Source: Bacteroidaceae bacterium
GTDB taxonomy: Bacteria > Bacteroidota > Bacteroidia > Bacteroidales > Bacteroidaceae
Direction of reading: 5' to 3'
Assembly (NCBI GenBank): GCA_017466325.1
Contig: JAFTUK010000009.1
Location: 1-58,521 of the forward strand
Length of the DNA: 58,521 nt
Part shown: one piece after another, positions 8,496-16,805 of the stretch
How the letters are laid out: every line of letters starts with the position of its first letter
How positions within the stretch are numbered: position 1 is the stretch's first letter
Notes under the pieces: generated by a model
Database searches by the model: none
Told to the model about the DNA's origin: nothing
Seen by the model: only the letters and a program-made list of their open reading frames with translations
Translations under genes and position numbers: made by a program

Positions 8496-11400
8496 TTACT
8501 TCAAGGCAACCTTCTTGCCGTCTACGATGTACATACCGGCAGGCAGACCCTTGACGGTAGTTCCCACATACTGGCCGGAGAGAGTGTAAACGCCCTTGCG
8601 TCCTGCTGATACAGGCTCATCCTGCCATACGTCTTCAATGGCGGTTACCGTCTCGTTGGGGAGTTTCTCGCCGAAGTACAGAGAGAACACGCCCTTAGAC
8701 AAGCCCCAAGCGTCACCGTCGGGACCGAAGCCTGTGCGCACACCGGTGTTGCCGTTACCGCTTCGGTCAATCACATCACCGCCACTCTGGTTGAAGTCAT
8801 AGTAGGCGAGCAGATTGTCGCTTGCCACGTATGCCTCAGGATTCTCCATGTGCTGGTTGCACAGGTCCTTGACATTGGTGATGAACTTGCCCCACAGGCG
8901 GAACTCATCAATGACACCGATGACAGGAGTGTTGACACCACCGATGGCAAACTTCTTGATGCCAGTAATCTCACCCTTGTACTGAGCGGGATAAGACTTG
9001 ACGAGCACACCGTTACGCATGAAGCGGATAGCACCGGAAGAGGTACGCTGGATGGCATAGTGGTTCCACTCGTTGGCGATGAAATAACCTATTTCCGAGG
9101 TAATAACCGTACCATTGATGCAAACAGACATCTCTCCATAGTTGCCGACCTTCAAGAGCAGGGTCTCCTCGCTATCACCGAAGCCCCAGCAGTTTGTAGA
9201 GAAACGTGTGGGATTAGCCCAGAACTCGACGGTGAATTCATTGAGTGTAGCAGGTACATTGGTAAGAGTAACCCTTGAGGCCTCTCTTGAGAATGACAGG
9301 CCGTTCTTGGAGTCATCATTGGTTACGATGAGGGCACGTTCCTTTGTAACAGTGTTTGCGCCGATGGCATTGCTTGCCTTCAGGCTGATGTTATACTTGC
9401 CGGGATACTTGGGAACCCAAACCTGCTCCTTGTTGCCAGGAGTAATGGTAGTCTTCTGAGCCTGACCGTCCAGTGTCCATTCATAAGCAGTGGCACCATA
9501 GCGTGAGGTACTGTTCAACTGTACGGGAGTTTCCTTAAGGACAACGGGGTCTGTTACGACAAAGTCTGCCAAAGGTGCTACGGCAGTTACACTTACTGTC
9601 TGGCTGCTCTCAGCAGTGCGTCCGTCAGCGGTTGTCATCTTCAAGGTAACGGTGTACTCACCATCGGCCACATATGTGGCACCAGCCTTGGCACCGTAAA
9701 CGGTCTCCACCTCTGCGCCGGGAAGACTCCACTCATAACTGCATGCTTCGATATACTGGTTGGCAACCAGACTCAGATGCTCGCTACATGGTATTACCTG
9801 TGCACTCATTGTAAAGGCAGGATCCAATGCAACGGGTTCAATAACCTCTATCTTCACCTCGCTGCTCAGGGTATCTCCCTTGTAGCTCAAGCCATAGACG
9901 GTGGCGGTGTGGGTACCGACTTCAGTAAATGTAACGACGGGAGACTCAACACACTTTTCCACGATGCCGCATGAAGGAATCGTCCACCACATCTTGTTGA
10001 CACCCTCGCTGCGTGTAGCGGTAAGGGCAACAGGAATACCGGCATAAACGTCGGATACGGGATTGGCCTCGAGAGTTGCCTTCAACGGAGTGTTTACCAG
10101 AGTGGGACTGTCCTCTACCTGAGGATTGCCTGCTGCCTGTATGCTGGCATGGTTGCCGCCAACGCAATCCCTCATATAGTAATTGCCGTCCTCACCCTGG
10201 AAGGTGTCACCCTTGTAGTATGCGAGCAAACCCTGTGGGAGAACGTCACCATAGAATTCCTGGCGTTTGAAACTTGTGTAGGTAGAACCCTTGATCTGCT
10301 GGAGGGTACGCGCATGATTCCAAATACGGATTTCATCGTACACGGCGTTTTGCCATGAATTGTTGCTGCTATTGGAATTGAACACCAAGTTGCCGAAACC
10401 GCCAAGTCCACTGTACCCGGAACCGGTAGCGGTACCTACAACGACACCGTTCTTGTACATGGTAATCTTGTTGTTGTCAAATACCATAGCCACGTGTGAC
10501 CATGTGTTGAGAGTGAACGCCTGATTACTGGTTACACGTGCATTGGTGTTCCAACCGCATGTGAACGTACCGTTTGCGTTGAAGTGATGCATGTATGTGC
10601 CCCAACCCGGACCTGCTGCGTTGTTCCAGTCAAGGAACATGGTAGGCTTGATAAAGAACTCGATTGTGCATTCGTCATAGTGACTGGCAAAGACATTGGG
10701 AATAGTGAAGCCTGCATTCTCGAAAGCTACGGCCACGTTGTTCTTCTGCACTGCGGATGCGCAGGTTGCCTTTGCACTCTCTGTGCCGTCGGCATACAGG
10801 ACACTTACACCGTACTCCTGTCCGCCCTCTATGGCATAGGACAGTTCTGTGGTGTTGCCTGCAAGTGCTCCATCCTTATATATATTATAGGAGACAATCT
10901 GGTAGGAACCCTTGTTGGGAAGGTCCCAACTGAGTGTGCCCTCGGCATAGGAGAGATTGTTTACCGGTTCGTAACCCTTGCCATACACAATGGTGGAAAT
11001 CATCAGCTTGTTGCCCTCCTTGGTAATCTCAAACTTCTCGCCTCCGAGGTCGAAGGGAGTCTCTATGCCGTCCAAGTCCTGTTCCAAGTCAAGGATGCTG
11101 GCGTCATACACGTTACCGTAGCCGGTATTTGTAGCCTTCTTTCTGTTGATGATGAAGAAGTACTTCAGAGGCTTGTTGGTATCGAACTTGTTGCTGAAGT
11201 CTGTCACGTCGTAACAGAACTCCATGGGTTCTTCGTGCCACTCGTTCTTCCACTTGCCCAGCATGGGAATGGCAGGGGCAGGATCCGTATTGCCATTGTT
11301 ACCGTCACCGGCATAGCGGAAGTGGTGCATGTCACTAACTGCCTCAGGCTCTGTAGCATTCAGGTCGGTGCTGATGCCCACCTGCAGGAACAGTTCGCTT

Positions 11401-12470
11401 CGGTGAGTGTAGTCCATCTTCAACTTGATGACGCGCAGGGGGCGGAAGTCCTTACGTGCGTGGTAGAGTTCACCCCACCAGTAACCGCCTTTCATGGCAC
11501 CTGTTTCGGGATCGCTGACGGGACCAGCATACTTGTAGGGGCAGTAGATGAAACCATCGTTGCACCAGTTGCCCCAACTGTTCACGATAATCCATGCGCC
11601 CTTCTCGTCCTTGTCCAATTCGCCGGCAACGCCATTGCCGTCCAGGTCGAACTCGATGCGGTCGTCCCAACCTACCATTGTCACGGCATGGTCAACCTGA
11701 GTTCCCCAGCGGTGTACATAGTACTTGCCAGTTACGCCGGCAGCATCATTGGCCGCGGTCTTGGGAATGTCGTACCACTGACCACCGGATGCAACGCCAA
11801 GACCTATCAGGCCACCAGCCTTGAAATCGGTATCGCCTGCATGGTTGTAAAGCCACATCTTGGCAGCCGTACGGCCGGCCTCTGTCTCCACGCTCTGGGG
11901 CATGGAAGTGGGCTTCATCATACGGTTGCCTATGGCATTCATCCAGTTGTCATAGCCGGTCATCCAACCGAAATAGTTGTTTGACTCTTCCTGATAGCCG
12001 AACAGTTCGCTATAGGTACGTCCTCCATAGTGCACTACGTTGGGTACACCCACGAACTCCACGAACTGGTCCTTACCGTCGCTCGTGTTGGTGTGAAGCC
12101 AAACGAAGTGTGTGGGATACTGGTTCTCTGGCAAACTGGCGTCAAGGTCTCGCAAAGCGTTGATTTCGTGCGTGAACATGTAACCGATACGGCTTGCACT
12201 ACCGCAGGAGCCGCCCTGCTGGTTGAATGCGGGGGGGAAGTACTTCGTGTCGGCATTGTTCCAGTATTCGGGCAAATCCGATGCAGCACGGGCTACGACC
12301 CTGCTTTGCGATTCGCCTTCCACCTGTACATACTTCATCAGACGGGGTTCGGGCTTATAGGCCGTCCTCGGGTCTACATAGTCAGGATACTTCTCGCGAT
12401 TCACGGGAACGTCCTGAGCACTTGCGGCCATAGCACAGCAGGCCAGCATGAATAATGTAAGTTTTCTCAT
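8496..12470 (-). CDS. Large secreted papain-like (C1) cysteine protease with LamG and PKD domains
   Basis: 1324 residues. Signal peptide 1-18 (MLACCAMAASAQ). The papain-like domain is about 65-345: NQQGGSCGSASRIG carries the oxyanion Gln and nucleophile Cys89, VDHAVTMVGWDD carries the His, and WIIVNSWGNWCNDGFIY carries the Asn. A Fn3-like module follows, then a LamG/concanavalin-like domain (IEFFIKP... WSHVAMVFDNN... DEIRIWNHART), two or three PKD-like Ig folds, a second LamG domain (VEFWANP... VIDEFRLWGK... LLAYYDFNQSG), and a C-terminal tail YTLSGQYV...GMYIVDGKKV typical of exported Prevotella proteins. It probably degrades protein at the cell surface or outside, with LamG domains binding glycans. 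A TATATTTG promoter lies at 12543-12550. Confidence 0.87.
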   Translation of the reverse strand: MRKLTLFMLACCAMAASAQDVPVNREKYPDYVDPRTAYKPEPRLMKYVQVEGESQSRVVARAASDLPEYWNNADTKYFPPAFNQQGGSCGSASRIGYMFTHEINALRDLDASLPENQYPTHFVWLHTNTSDGKDQFVEFVGVPNVVHYGGRTYSELFGYQEESNNYFGWMTGYDNWMNAIGNRMMKPTSMPQSVETEAGRTAAKMWLYNHAGDTDFKAGGLIGLGVASGGQWYDIPKTAANDAAGVTGKYYVHRWGTQVDHAVTMVGWDDRIEFDLDGNGVAGELDKDEKGAWIIVNSWGNWCNDGFIYCPYKYAGPVSDPETGAMKGGYWWGELYHARKDFRPLRVIKLKMDYTHRSELFLQVGISTDLNATEPEAVSDMHHFRYAGDGNNGNTDPAPAIPMLGKWKNEWHEEPMEFCYDVTDFSNKFDTNKPLKYFFIINRKKATNTGYGNVYDASILDLEQDLDGIETPFDLGGEKFEITKEGNKLMISTIVYGKGYEPVNNLSYAEGTLSWDLPNKGSYQIVSYNIYKDGALAGNTTELSYAIEGGQEYGVSVLYADGTESAKATCASAVQKNNVAVAFENAGFTIPNVFASHYDECTIEFFIKPTMFLDWNNAAGPGWGTYMHHFNANGTFTCGWNTNARVTSNQAFTLNTWSHVAMVFDNNKITMYKNGVVVGTATGSGYSGLGGFGNLVFNSNSSNNSWQNAVYDEIRIWNHARTLQQIKGSTYTSFKRQEFYGDVLPQGLLAYYKGDTFQGEDGNYYMRDCVGGNHASIQAAGNPQVEDSPTLVNTPLKATLEANPVSDVYAGIPVALTATRSEGVNKMWWTIPSCGIVEKCVESPVVTFTEVGTHTATVYGLSYKGDTLSSEVKIEVIEPVALDPAFTMSAQVIPCSEHLSLVANQYIEACSYEWSLPGAEVETVYGAKAGATYVADGEYTVTLKMTTADGRTAESSQTVSVTAVAPLADFVVTDPVVLKETPVQLNSTSRYGATAYEWTLDGQAQKTTITPGNKEQVWVPKYPGKYNISLKASNAIGANTVTKERALIVTNDDSKNGLSFSREASRVTLTNVPATLNEFTVEFWANPTRFSTNCWGFGDSEETLLLKVGNYGEMSVCINGTVITSEIGYFIANEWNHYAIQRTSSGAIRFMRNGVLVKSYPAQYKGEITGIKKFAIGGVNTPVIGVIDEFRLWGKFITNVKDLCNQHMENPEAYVASDNLLAYYDFNQSGGDVIDRSGNGNTGVRTGFGPDGDAWGLSKGVFSLYFGEKLPNETVTAIEDVWQDEPVSAGRKGVYTLSGQYVGTTVKGLPAGMYIVDGKKVALK

Positions 12471-12542
12471 AAAATAGATTGTGTTGTTTTGTTAGGTTTC
12501 TTATCTCGGGTTAATTGGTGGTGTTATATCTATTTCATCGCA

Positions 12543-12550
12543 CAAATATA
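12543..12550 (-). promoter_or_regulatory. -7 element of the C1 protease promoter
   Basis: Minus-strand TATATTTG matches TAnnTTTG, about 73 bp before the start at 12470. Confidence 0.5.
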
Positions 12551-12677
12551 CCACTTTTACAATAATTACGGAACATTAAAACAATCTTTAACGCACTTGA
12601 TAACTCAAATGTCACTTATGCCTTGCATTTATGAAATTATTTCCCTGACCCGTGGCCTTTTCTTCGTCAAAAAAGTG

Positions 12678-12685
12678 TAACTTTG
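12678..12685 (+). promoter_or_regulatory. -7 element of the queA promoter
   Basis: TAACTTTG ends 11 bp before the ATG at 12697, which excludes the in-frame start at 12652. Confidence 0.6.
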
Positions 12686-12696
12686 CGCACGAAAAC

Positions 12697-14070
12697 ATGA
12701 ACATGGAGCCTAAGCACATACACATAAAGGACTACAACTATCCACTCCCTGACGAGAGGATAGCGAAATTCCCCCTGTCCCGACGGGACACAAGCAAATT
12801 GCTGGTGTACCGCCACGGGGACATCAGCCAGGACACATTCCATCACCTGCCCGACTATTTGCCCAAGGGTGCACTGATGATTTTCAACAACACCCGTGTG
12901 GTGAGGGCAAGGCTTCACTTCAGGAAGGCAGTGACGCCGTATTGCGAGGCGCCTCACAATACGTTGCAAGAGGCCTCGCAACACGTTGCGTCGACCGTCG
13001 CGTCGGGAGGCGTTTCCGACAAGCCCCAGGGGGCACTCATAGAGATATTCATCCTGGAGCCTGCCCTGCCTGCCGAGTATCAGGAAAACTTCCTCAGCCG
13101 AGGCCGGTGCTCGTGGTATTGCCTTGTGGGCAACCTGAAGAAGTGGAAGACAGGTTCCCTGCACCAGCAGATAAGGATTGGCGAAGAAACCGTAACCCTC
13201 TCTGCCACACGCGGCGAGGCGCACGGCACGAGCCACCAGATAGACTTCACATGGGACACCGGCCACACCTGGGCGGAAATCCTTGAAGCCACGGGCGAAC
13301 TGCCCATCCCTCCCTACCTGAACAGGAAGACTGAGCAGAGCGACCTCACCACCTACCAGACCGTCTACTCCAAGATAAAGGGCAGCGTGGCCGCCCCCAC
13401 GGCAGGCCTGCACTTCACACCCGAGGTGCTGGCAGAACTGGACAACCACGGCATAGAGCGCGAGGAGGTGACCCTGCACGTTGGTGCCGGCACCTTCAAA
13501 CCCGTCAAGAGCGAGGAGATTGGCGACCACGACATGCACACGGAGCACATTGCCGTGCACCGCACCACCATAGAAAGGCTCATAGCGCACGAAGGTGCCG
13601 CCATTGCCGTGGGAACAACCAGCGTGCGCACACTGGAGAGTCTCTACTACATGGGCATTTTGGCCATGCAGGGCAAGGAAGACCTGCATGTGGAGCAATG
13701 GATGCCATATTCGGAAACTACGACTTCAGAGGTGGATACCTGCCAGGCCCTGCAAGCCCTGCTGAAATACATGGACGAAAGGAATCTGGACATTCTGCAC
13801 TCCTCCACACAGATAATCATAGCACCGGGATACAAGTTCCGCATCGTCAGGATGATGGTAACCAACTTCCACCAGCCGCAGAGCACGCTCCTGCTCCTTG
13901 TCAGTGCCTTCGTACAGGGTAACTGGCGCAGCATCTACGACTACGCCCTGGAGAACGACTTCCGCTTCCTCTCCTATGGGGACAGCAGTTTGTTAGAAGG
14001 ACCCTCCCCCAACGGACCCTCCCCCAACCCCTCCACAAGGGAGGGGAGTGGTATGGACAAAAGCAAATAA
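12697..14070 (+). CDS. queA: S-adenosylmethionine:tRNA ribosyltransferase-isomerase, with repeat-derived insertions
   Basis: 457 residues. QueA moves the ribosyl part of SAM onto preQ1 in tRNA and isomerises it to epoxyqueuosine. Motifs: LPDERIAKFPLSRRDTSKLL, LMIFNNTRVVRARL, PTAGLHFTPEVLAEL, VTLHVGAGTFKPV, HMHTEH-like HDMHTEH and FHQPQSTLLLLVSAF. Relatives of this subtype run directly from 'RARxHFxK' into 'IEIFLLEP'. Here about 26-33 extra residues sit between (roughly 79-110), coded by a series of 20-24 bp palindromes. The C-terminus normally ends near FRFLSYGDSSLL; here it runs on as EGPSPNGPSPNPSTREG, coded by a 50-bp GC-rich palindromic element (13999-14048). The core enzyme looks intact. 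Confidence 0.9.
   Translation: MNMEPKHIHIKDYNYPLPDERIAKFPLSRRDTSKLLVYRHGDISQDTFHHLPDYLPKGALMIFNNTRVVRARLHFRKAVTPYCEAPHNTLQEASQHVASTVASGGVSDKPQGALIEIFILEPALPAEYQENFLSRGRCSWYCLVGNLKKWKTGSLHQQIRIGEETVTLSATRGEAHGTSHQIDFTWDTGHTWAEILEATGELPIPPYLNRKTEQSDLTTYQTVYSKIKGSVAAPTAGLHFTPEVLAELDNHGIEREEVTLHVGAGTFKPVKSEEIGDHDMHTEHIAVHRTTIERLIAHEGAAIAVGTTSVRTLESLYYMGILAMQGKEDLHVEQWMPYSETTTSEVDTCQALQALLKYMDERNLDILHSSTQIIIAPGYKFRIVRMMVTNFHQPQSTLLLLVSAFVQGNWRSIYDYALENDFRFLSYGDSSLLEGPSPNGPSPNPSTREGSGMDKSK
12939..13016. repeat. Series of 20-24 bp palindromes inside queA
   Basis: A 24-bp palindrome with arms GTATTGCGAGGC/GCCTCACAATAC (12939-12962) is followed at once by a 20-bp one beginning GTTGCAAGAGG (12963-12982) and then GC-rich sequence with GTCGACCGTCGCG. 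They encode the extra loop of the protein. Confidence 0.7.
13999..14048 (+). repeat. 50-bp GC-rich palindromic element, copy in the queA 3' end
   Basis: Two GGACCCTCCCCCAAC units followed by CCCCTCC-ACAAG-GGAGGGG. It aligns without gaps, in reverse orientation, to 14814-14863 (about 43 of 50 bases by eye). Confidence 0.85.
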
Positions 14071-14080
14071 TTGTTTTACT

Positions 14081-14479
14081 ATGGAACCTGATAATATCAA
14101 GAAAACAAACAAATATCACATATCCGAGTGGAAGAAGTATGCGCAATCCCTCACAGACAAATACGGGAAAGCCACAAACCTAATATGGATAAGCAAGAAA
14201 AGAAGAAAGTTCATATTGGATTTTGCATATGCACGGATACTGATCATCAACGATAACTTATACAAGTTCGCTGACATTACATCATGTAGGATAGAACAGG
14301 TACCAAGTACTGATAACGTTCTGGAGGAAACCGACACCAACCCTCTTGTATTGCTGATAGGCACAAATCGCAAAACCGAGATGCTTATGTCCATTACTGT
14401 TAGCGGCAAACAAACTGCCCATAGGATAAACAATCTGCTTCAGGAAATCATAAAGTCCAACAAACTATTTCATGAGTGA
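14081..14479 (+). CDS. Hypothetical protein, 132 residues
   Basis: Not recognised. From ATG 14081, ten bases after the queA stop. Charged N-terminus (MEPDNIKKTNKYHISEWKKYAQSL), then a strand-rich stretch (NLIWISKKRRKFILDFAYARILIINDNLYKFADITSCRI) and a later 'NPLVLLIGTNRKTEMLMSITVSG' region, ending in a helix. The alternation of strands with a final helix would fit a PH-like or similar small beta fold, but this is only an impression. No signal peptide or membrane segment. It overlaps the next gene by 8 bp, so the two are probably co-translated. Its base composition is more AT-rich than the flanking queA and Nudix genes. Confidence 0.65.
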   Translation: MEPDNIKKTNKYHISEWKKYAQSLTDKYGKATNLIWISKKRRKFILDFAYARILIINDNLYKFADITSCRIEQVPSTDNVLEETDTNPLVLLIGTNRKTEMLMSITVSGKQTAHRINNLLQEIIKSNKLFHE

Positions 14480-14750
14480 TTATATTGATGACATTTATGA
14501 ACGCTACATGCTCACTGGCGAAGGTGCTGAGTATTTCGAAGATTACACTAAGGAGGAAACAGAAGATTTCACAGAAGAGGAAGAAACAGAAATAGTAGCG
14601 GAGAATAGGGACCTTGATGCCCAGTTAGACGATGTAATTCGAATGCTAAAGCAACAAATAAAGGAAAAGGAACGTCTAATAAAGAAGGAGCAGCAGAATA
14701 AGAAGAAGAAGAAGAAGGAAAAGGAAAAAGCCAAAACGAAAAAAGAGTGA
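14472..14750 (+). CDS. Small charged protein with acidic and lysine-rich halves
   Basis: 92 residues, family not recognised. Residues 1-55 are very acidic (EYFEDYTKEETEDFTEEEETEIV). The middle 48-68 could form a coiled coil (LDAQLDDVIRMLKQQIKEKERLI). The C-terminus is almost only Lys/Glu/Gln (KKKKKKEKEKAKTKKE). It overlaps the 3' end of the gene at 14081 by 8 bp. It may be a partner protein or a nucleic-acid-binding or disordered tail protein; nothing in sequence decides this. Confidence 0.55.
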   Translation: MSDYIDDIYERYMLTGEGAEYFEDYTKEETEDFTEEEETEIVAENRDLDAQLDDVIRMLKQQIKEKERLIKKEQQNKKKKKKEKEKAKTKKE

Positions 14751-14770
14751 TTGTTGTCACGAATTAGAAT

Positions 14771-15346
14771 ATGACGAACGAGGATATTAAAGACCAGATC
14801 ACAGAACATCATACTCCCCTCCCCTGTGGAGGGGCTGGGGGTGGGTCCGCTGATGGCGGGTCCATTCTCCCCCTCGTTGACCCCGCCGGCAATGTCATTG
14901 GCAAAGCCACACGCACCGAATGCCACAACGGCTCCATGCTTCTGCATCCCGTGGTGCACCTGCATGTCTTCAATGAGAAAGGCGAACTCTACCTGCAGAA
15001 GCGCCCCATGTGGAAGGACATACAACCCGGCAAATGGGATACGGCCGTGGGTGGGCACGTGGACTTCGGCGAGGACATCCACACCGCACTCCTGCGAGAG
15101 GCACGCGAGGAACTGGGCATCAATGCCGAGGGTAGCGAACTGGTGCAGATGTATGAGTTCCACTCCGAACGCGAACACGAACTTGTCTATGCCCACAAAA
15201 TCGTCTACGACAAGGATATCATTCCCAGCGAGGAAACGGACGGCGGACGCTTCTGGACAATGCAGGAAATACGCGATGCCATCGGCCATGGCATACTGAC
15301 ACCCAACTTCGAACAGGAATTCATGCGGCTCTTTGAAAAGCAATAA
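14771..15346 (+). CDS. Nudix hydrolase with a repeat-derived N-terminal insertion
   Basis: 191 residues. Complete Nudix box at 95-117 (G-x5-E-x7-REARxELG: GGHVDFGEDIHTALLREARE then ELGI). The context 'GNVIGKATRTECHNGS...LHPVVHLHVFN...LYLQKRP' is that of YfcD/isopentenyl-diphosphate-isomerase-like Nudix proteins; the substrate is unknown. Relatives start close to the 'PLVDPAGNVIG' segment. Here residues about 15-31 (TPLPCGGAGGGSADGGS) are coded by a 50-bp GC-rich palindromic element. The actual start could therefore lie later, but no good ATG follows the element before the conserved core. Confidence 0.85.
   Translation: MTNEDIKDQITEHHTPLPCGGAGGGSADGGSILPLVDPAGNVIGKATRTECHNGSMLLHPVVHLHVFNEKGELYLQKRPMWKDIQPGKWDTAVGGHVDFGEDIHTALLREAREELGINAEGSELVQMYEFHSEREHELVYAHKIVYDKDIIPSEETDGGRFWTMQEIRDAIGHGILTPNFEQEFMRLFEKQ
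14814..14863 (-). repeat. 50-bp GC-rich palindromic element, copy in the Nudix gene 5' end
   Basis: CCCCTCC-CCTGT-GGAGGGG followed by CTGGGGGTGGGTCC; the reverse complement of the queA copy at about 86% identity by eye. It lies in frame inside the coding region. Confidence 0.85.
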
Positions 15347-15350
15347 CACG

Positions 15351-15430
15351 CCTAGGCCTTCTTAGGACACCCTAGGTCCTCCTAGGTTTTCCTAGAACCT
15401 CCTAGAACCTCCTAGTAATCCTATAAAACA
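15351..15430 (+). repeat. 10-bp phased CCTAGG array directly upstream of metY
   Basis: Eight consecutive 10-bp units in exact register: CCTAGGCCTT, CTTAGGACAC, CCTAGGTCCT, CCTAGGTTTT, CCTAGAACCT (twice), CCTAGTAATC and CTATAAAACA. The array ends 15 bp before the metY ATG with TCCTATAAAA. A similar array with the same ending lies before the GH20 gene. Confidence 0.85.
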
Positions 15431-15445
15431 CAAACCAACAACAAT

Positions 15446-16723
15446 ATGAAAAAGAACCTCGAAACTATCTGCATCCATGGCGGATGGAAGGCCACGAAGG
15501 GCGAACCCCAGCAGTTGCCCATCTACCAGAGTACCACCTTCCGCTATGAGACCAGCGACCAGATGGCCAAACTCTTCGACCTGGAAGATACCGGCTATTT
15601 CTATACCCGTCTGGCAAACCCCACCAACGATGCCGTAGCCAAGAAGATTGCCGCACTGGAAGGCGGCGTGGGCGCTGTGCTCACCTCATCCGGACAGGCA
15701 GCCAACTTCTACGCCATCTTCAACATCTGCCAGGCAGGCGACCATTTCATAACCTCCAACAACATCTATGGCGGCACATTCAACCTCTTCGGCGTAACGC
15801 TGAAGAAACTGGGCATAGAGTGCACCTTCATCGACCAGGACTGGGACGACGAGCGCATTGAAGCCGAGTTCCGCCCCAACACCAAGTGCTTCTTCGGCGA
15901 GACAATCAGCAACCCCGGTTGCCGCATCTTCGACATTGAGCGCTTTGCACGCATAGCACACAAGCATGGTGTACCCCTCATCGTGGACAACACCTTTGCT
16001 ACACCCATCAACTGCCGTCCCTTCGAGTGGGGTGCTGACATCGTCACACACTCCACCACCAAATACATGGACGGCCATGCCACACAGGTGGGCGGTTGCG
16101 TGGTGGATAGCGGCAACTTCGACTGGGAGGCCCAGCACGACAAGTTCACATGCCTGACCGAACCCGACGAGAGTTACCACGGACTTACCTACACCACCGC
16201 TTTCGGCAACATGGCCTACACCACTAAGATCGTTGTACAGTTGATGCGCGACCTGGGCAGCATACCCGCTCCCCAGAACTCCTTCCTGCTGAACATAGGT
16301 CTGGAGACCCTGGCCCTGCGCATGCGCCAGCATTGCGCCAATGCCCAGAAGGTGGCAGAGTGGCTGGAGAAGAACGAAAAGGTGGGTTGGGTAAGTTATG
16401 CCGGCCTGCCCAGCAACCAGGACCATGCCCTGGCACAGAAGTATCTGCCTGGCGGCACCTGCGGTGTAATAGCCTTCGGTTTGAAGGGCAGCCGTGAGGA
16501 GGCTATCCGCTTCATGGACAACCTGGACTTCATCTCCATCGTCACCCATGTGGCAGATGCCCGCACCTGCGTGCTGCATCCTGCCAGCCACACACACCGC
16601 CAGTTGTCTGAAGAACAACTGCGCGAGGCAGGCATCTCTCCCGACCTCGTTCGCCTCTCCGTTGGCATTGAGAACGTGGACGACATCATTGCCGACCTCC
16701 AGCAGGCCATGGACAAGATGTAA
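15446..16723 (+). CDS. metY: O-acetylhomoserine aminocarboxypropyltransferase (sulfhydrylase)
   Basis: 425 residues, PLP-dependent Cys/Met-metabolism family. Motifs: QLPIYQSTTFRYET, YTRLANPTNDAVAKKIAALEGG, LTSSGQAANFYAIFNI, VDNTFATP, and HSTTKYMDGHAT with PLP-binding Lys206. The C-terminal RLSVGIENVDDIIADL is also typical. Length and the sequence ISNPGCRIFDIERFARIAH fit MetY (O-acetylhomoserine + sulfide to homocysteine) better than cystathionine gamma-synthase, which is about 380 residues. Single gene with its own terminator at 16735. No TAnnTTTG promoter or SAM riboswitch is visible; instead the 10-bp CCTAGG array lies directly upstream. Confidence 0.88.
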   Translation: MKKNLETICIHGGWKATKGEPQQLPIYQSTTFRYETSDQMAKLFDLEDTGYFYTRLANPTNDAVAKKIAALEGGVGAVLTSSGQAANFYAIFNICQAGDHFITSNNIYGGTFNLFGVTLKKLGIECTFIDQDWDDERIEAEFRPNTKCFFGETISNPGCRIFDIERFARIAHKHGVPLIVDNTFATPINCRPFEWGADIVTHSTTKYMDGHATQVGGCVVDSGNFDWEAQHDKFTCLTEPDESYHGLTYTTAFGNMAYTTKIVVQLMRDLGSIPAPQNSFLLNIGLETLALRMRQHCANAQKVAEWLEKNEKVGWVSYAGLPSNQDHALAQKYLPGGTCGVIAFGLKGSREEAIRFMDNLDFISIVTHVADARTCVLHPASHTHRQLSEEQLREAGISPDLVRLSVGIENVDDIIADLQQAMDKM

Positions 16724-16734
16724 GGAATACTATC

Positions 16735-16772
16735 AGGCGAGTGCCCGACAGACGGAGCACTCGCCTTCCTTT
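16735..16772 (+). terminator. Terminator of metY
   Basis: AGGCGAGTGC pairs with GCACTCGCCT around a 12-base loop, followed by TCCTTTT. Confidence 0.85.
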
Positions 16773-16805
16773 TAGGACATACAGAAACCCTAAACTTATA
16801 CAATT

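Noticed and set aside
10584-11984. Open frame of 466 codons on the plus strand inside the C1 protease gene
   Set aside because: Antisense shadow of a well-supported protease; no domain, no promoter.
15347-15445. SAM riboswitch before metY
   Set aside because: The leader is filled by the 10-bp CCTAGG array and shows none of the conserved helices expected of a SAM aptamer.
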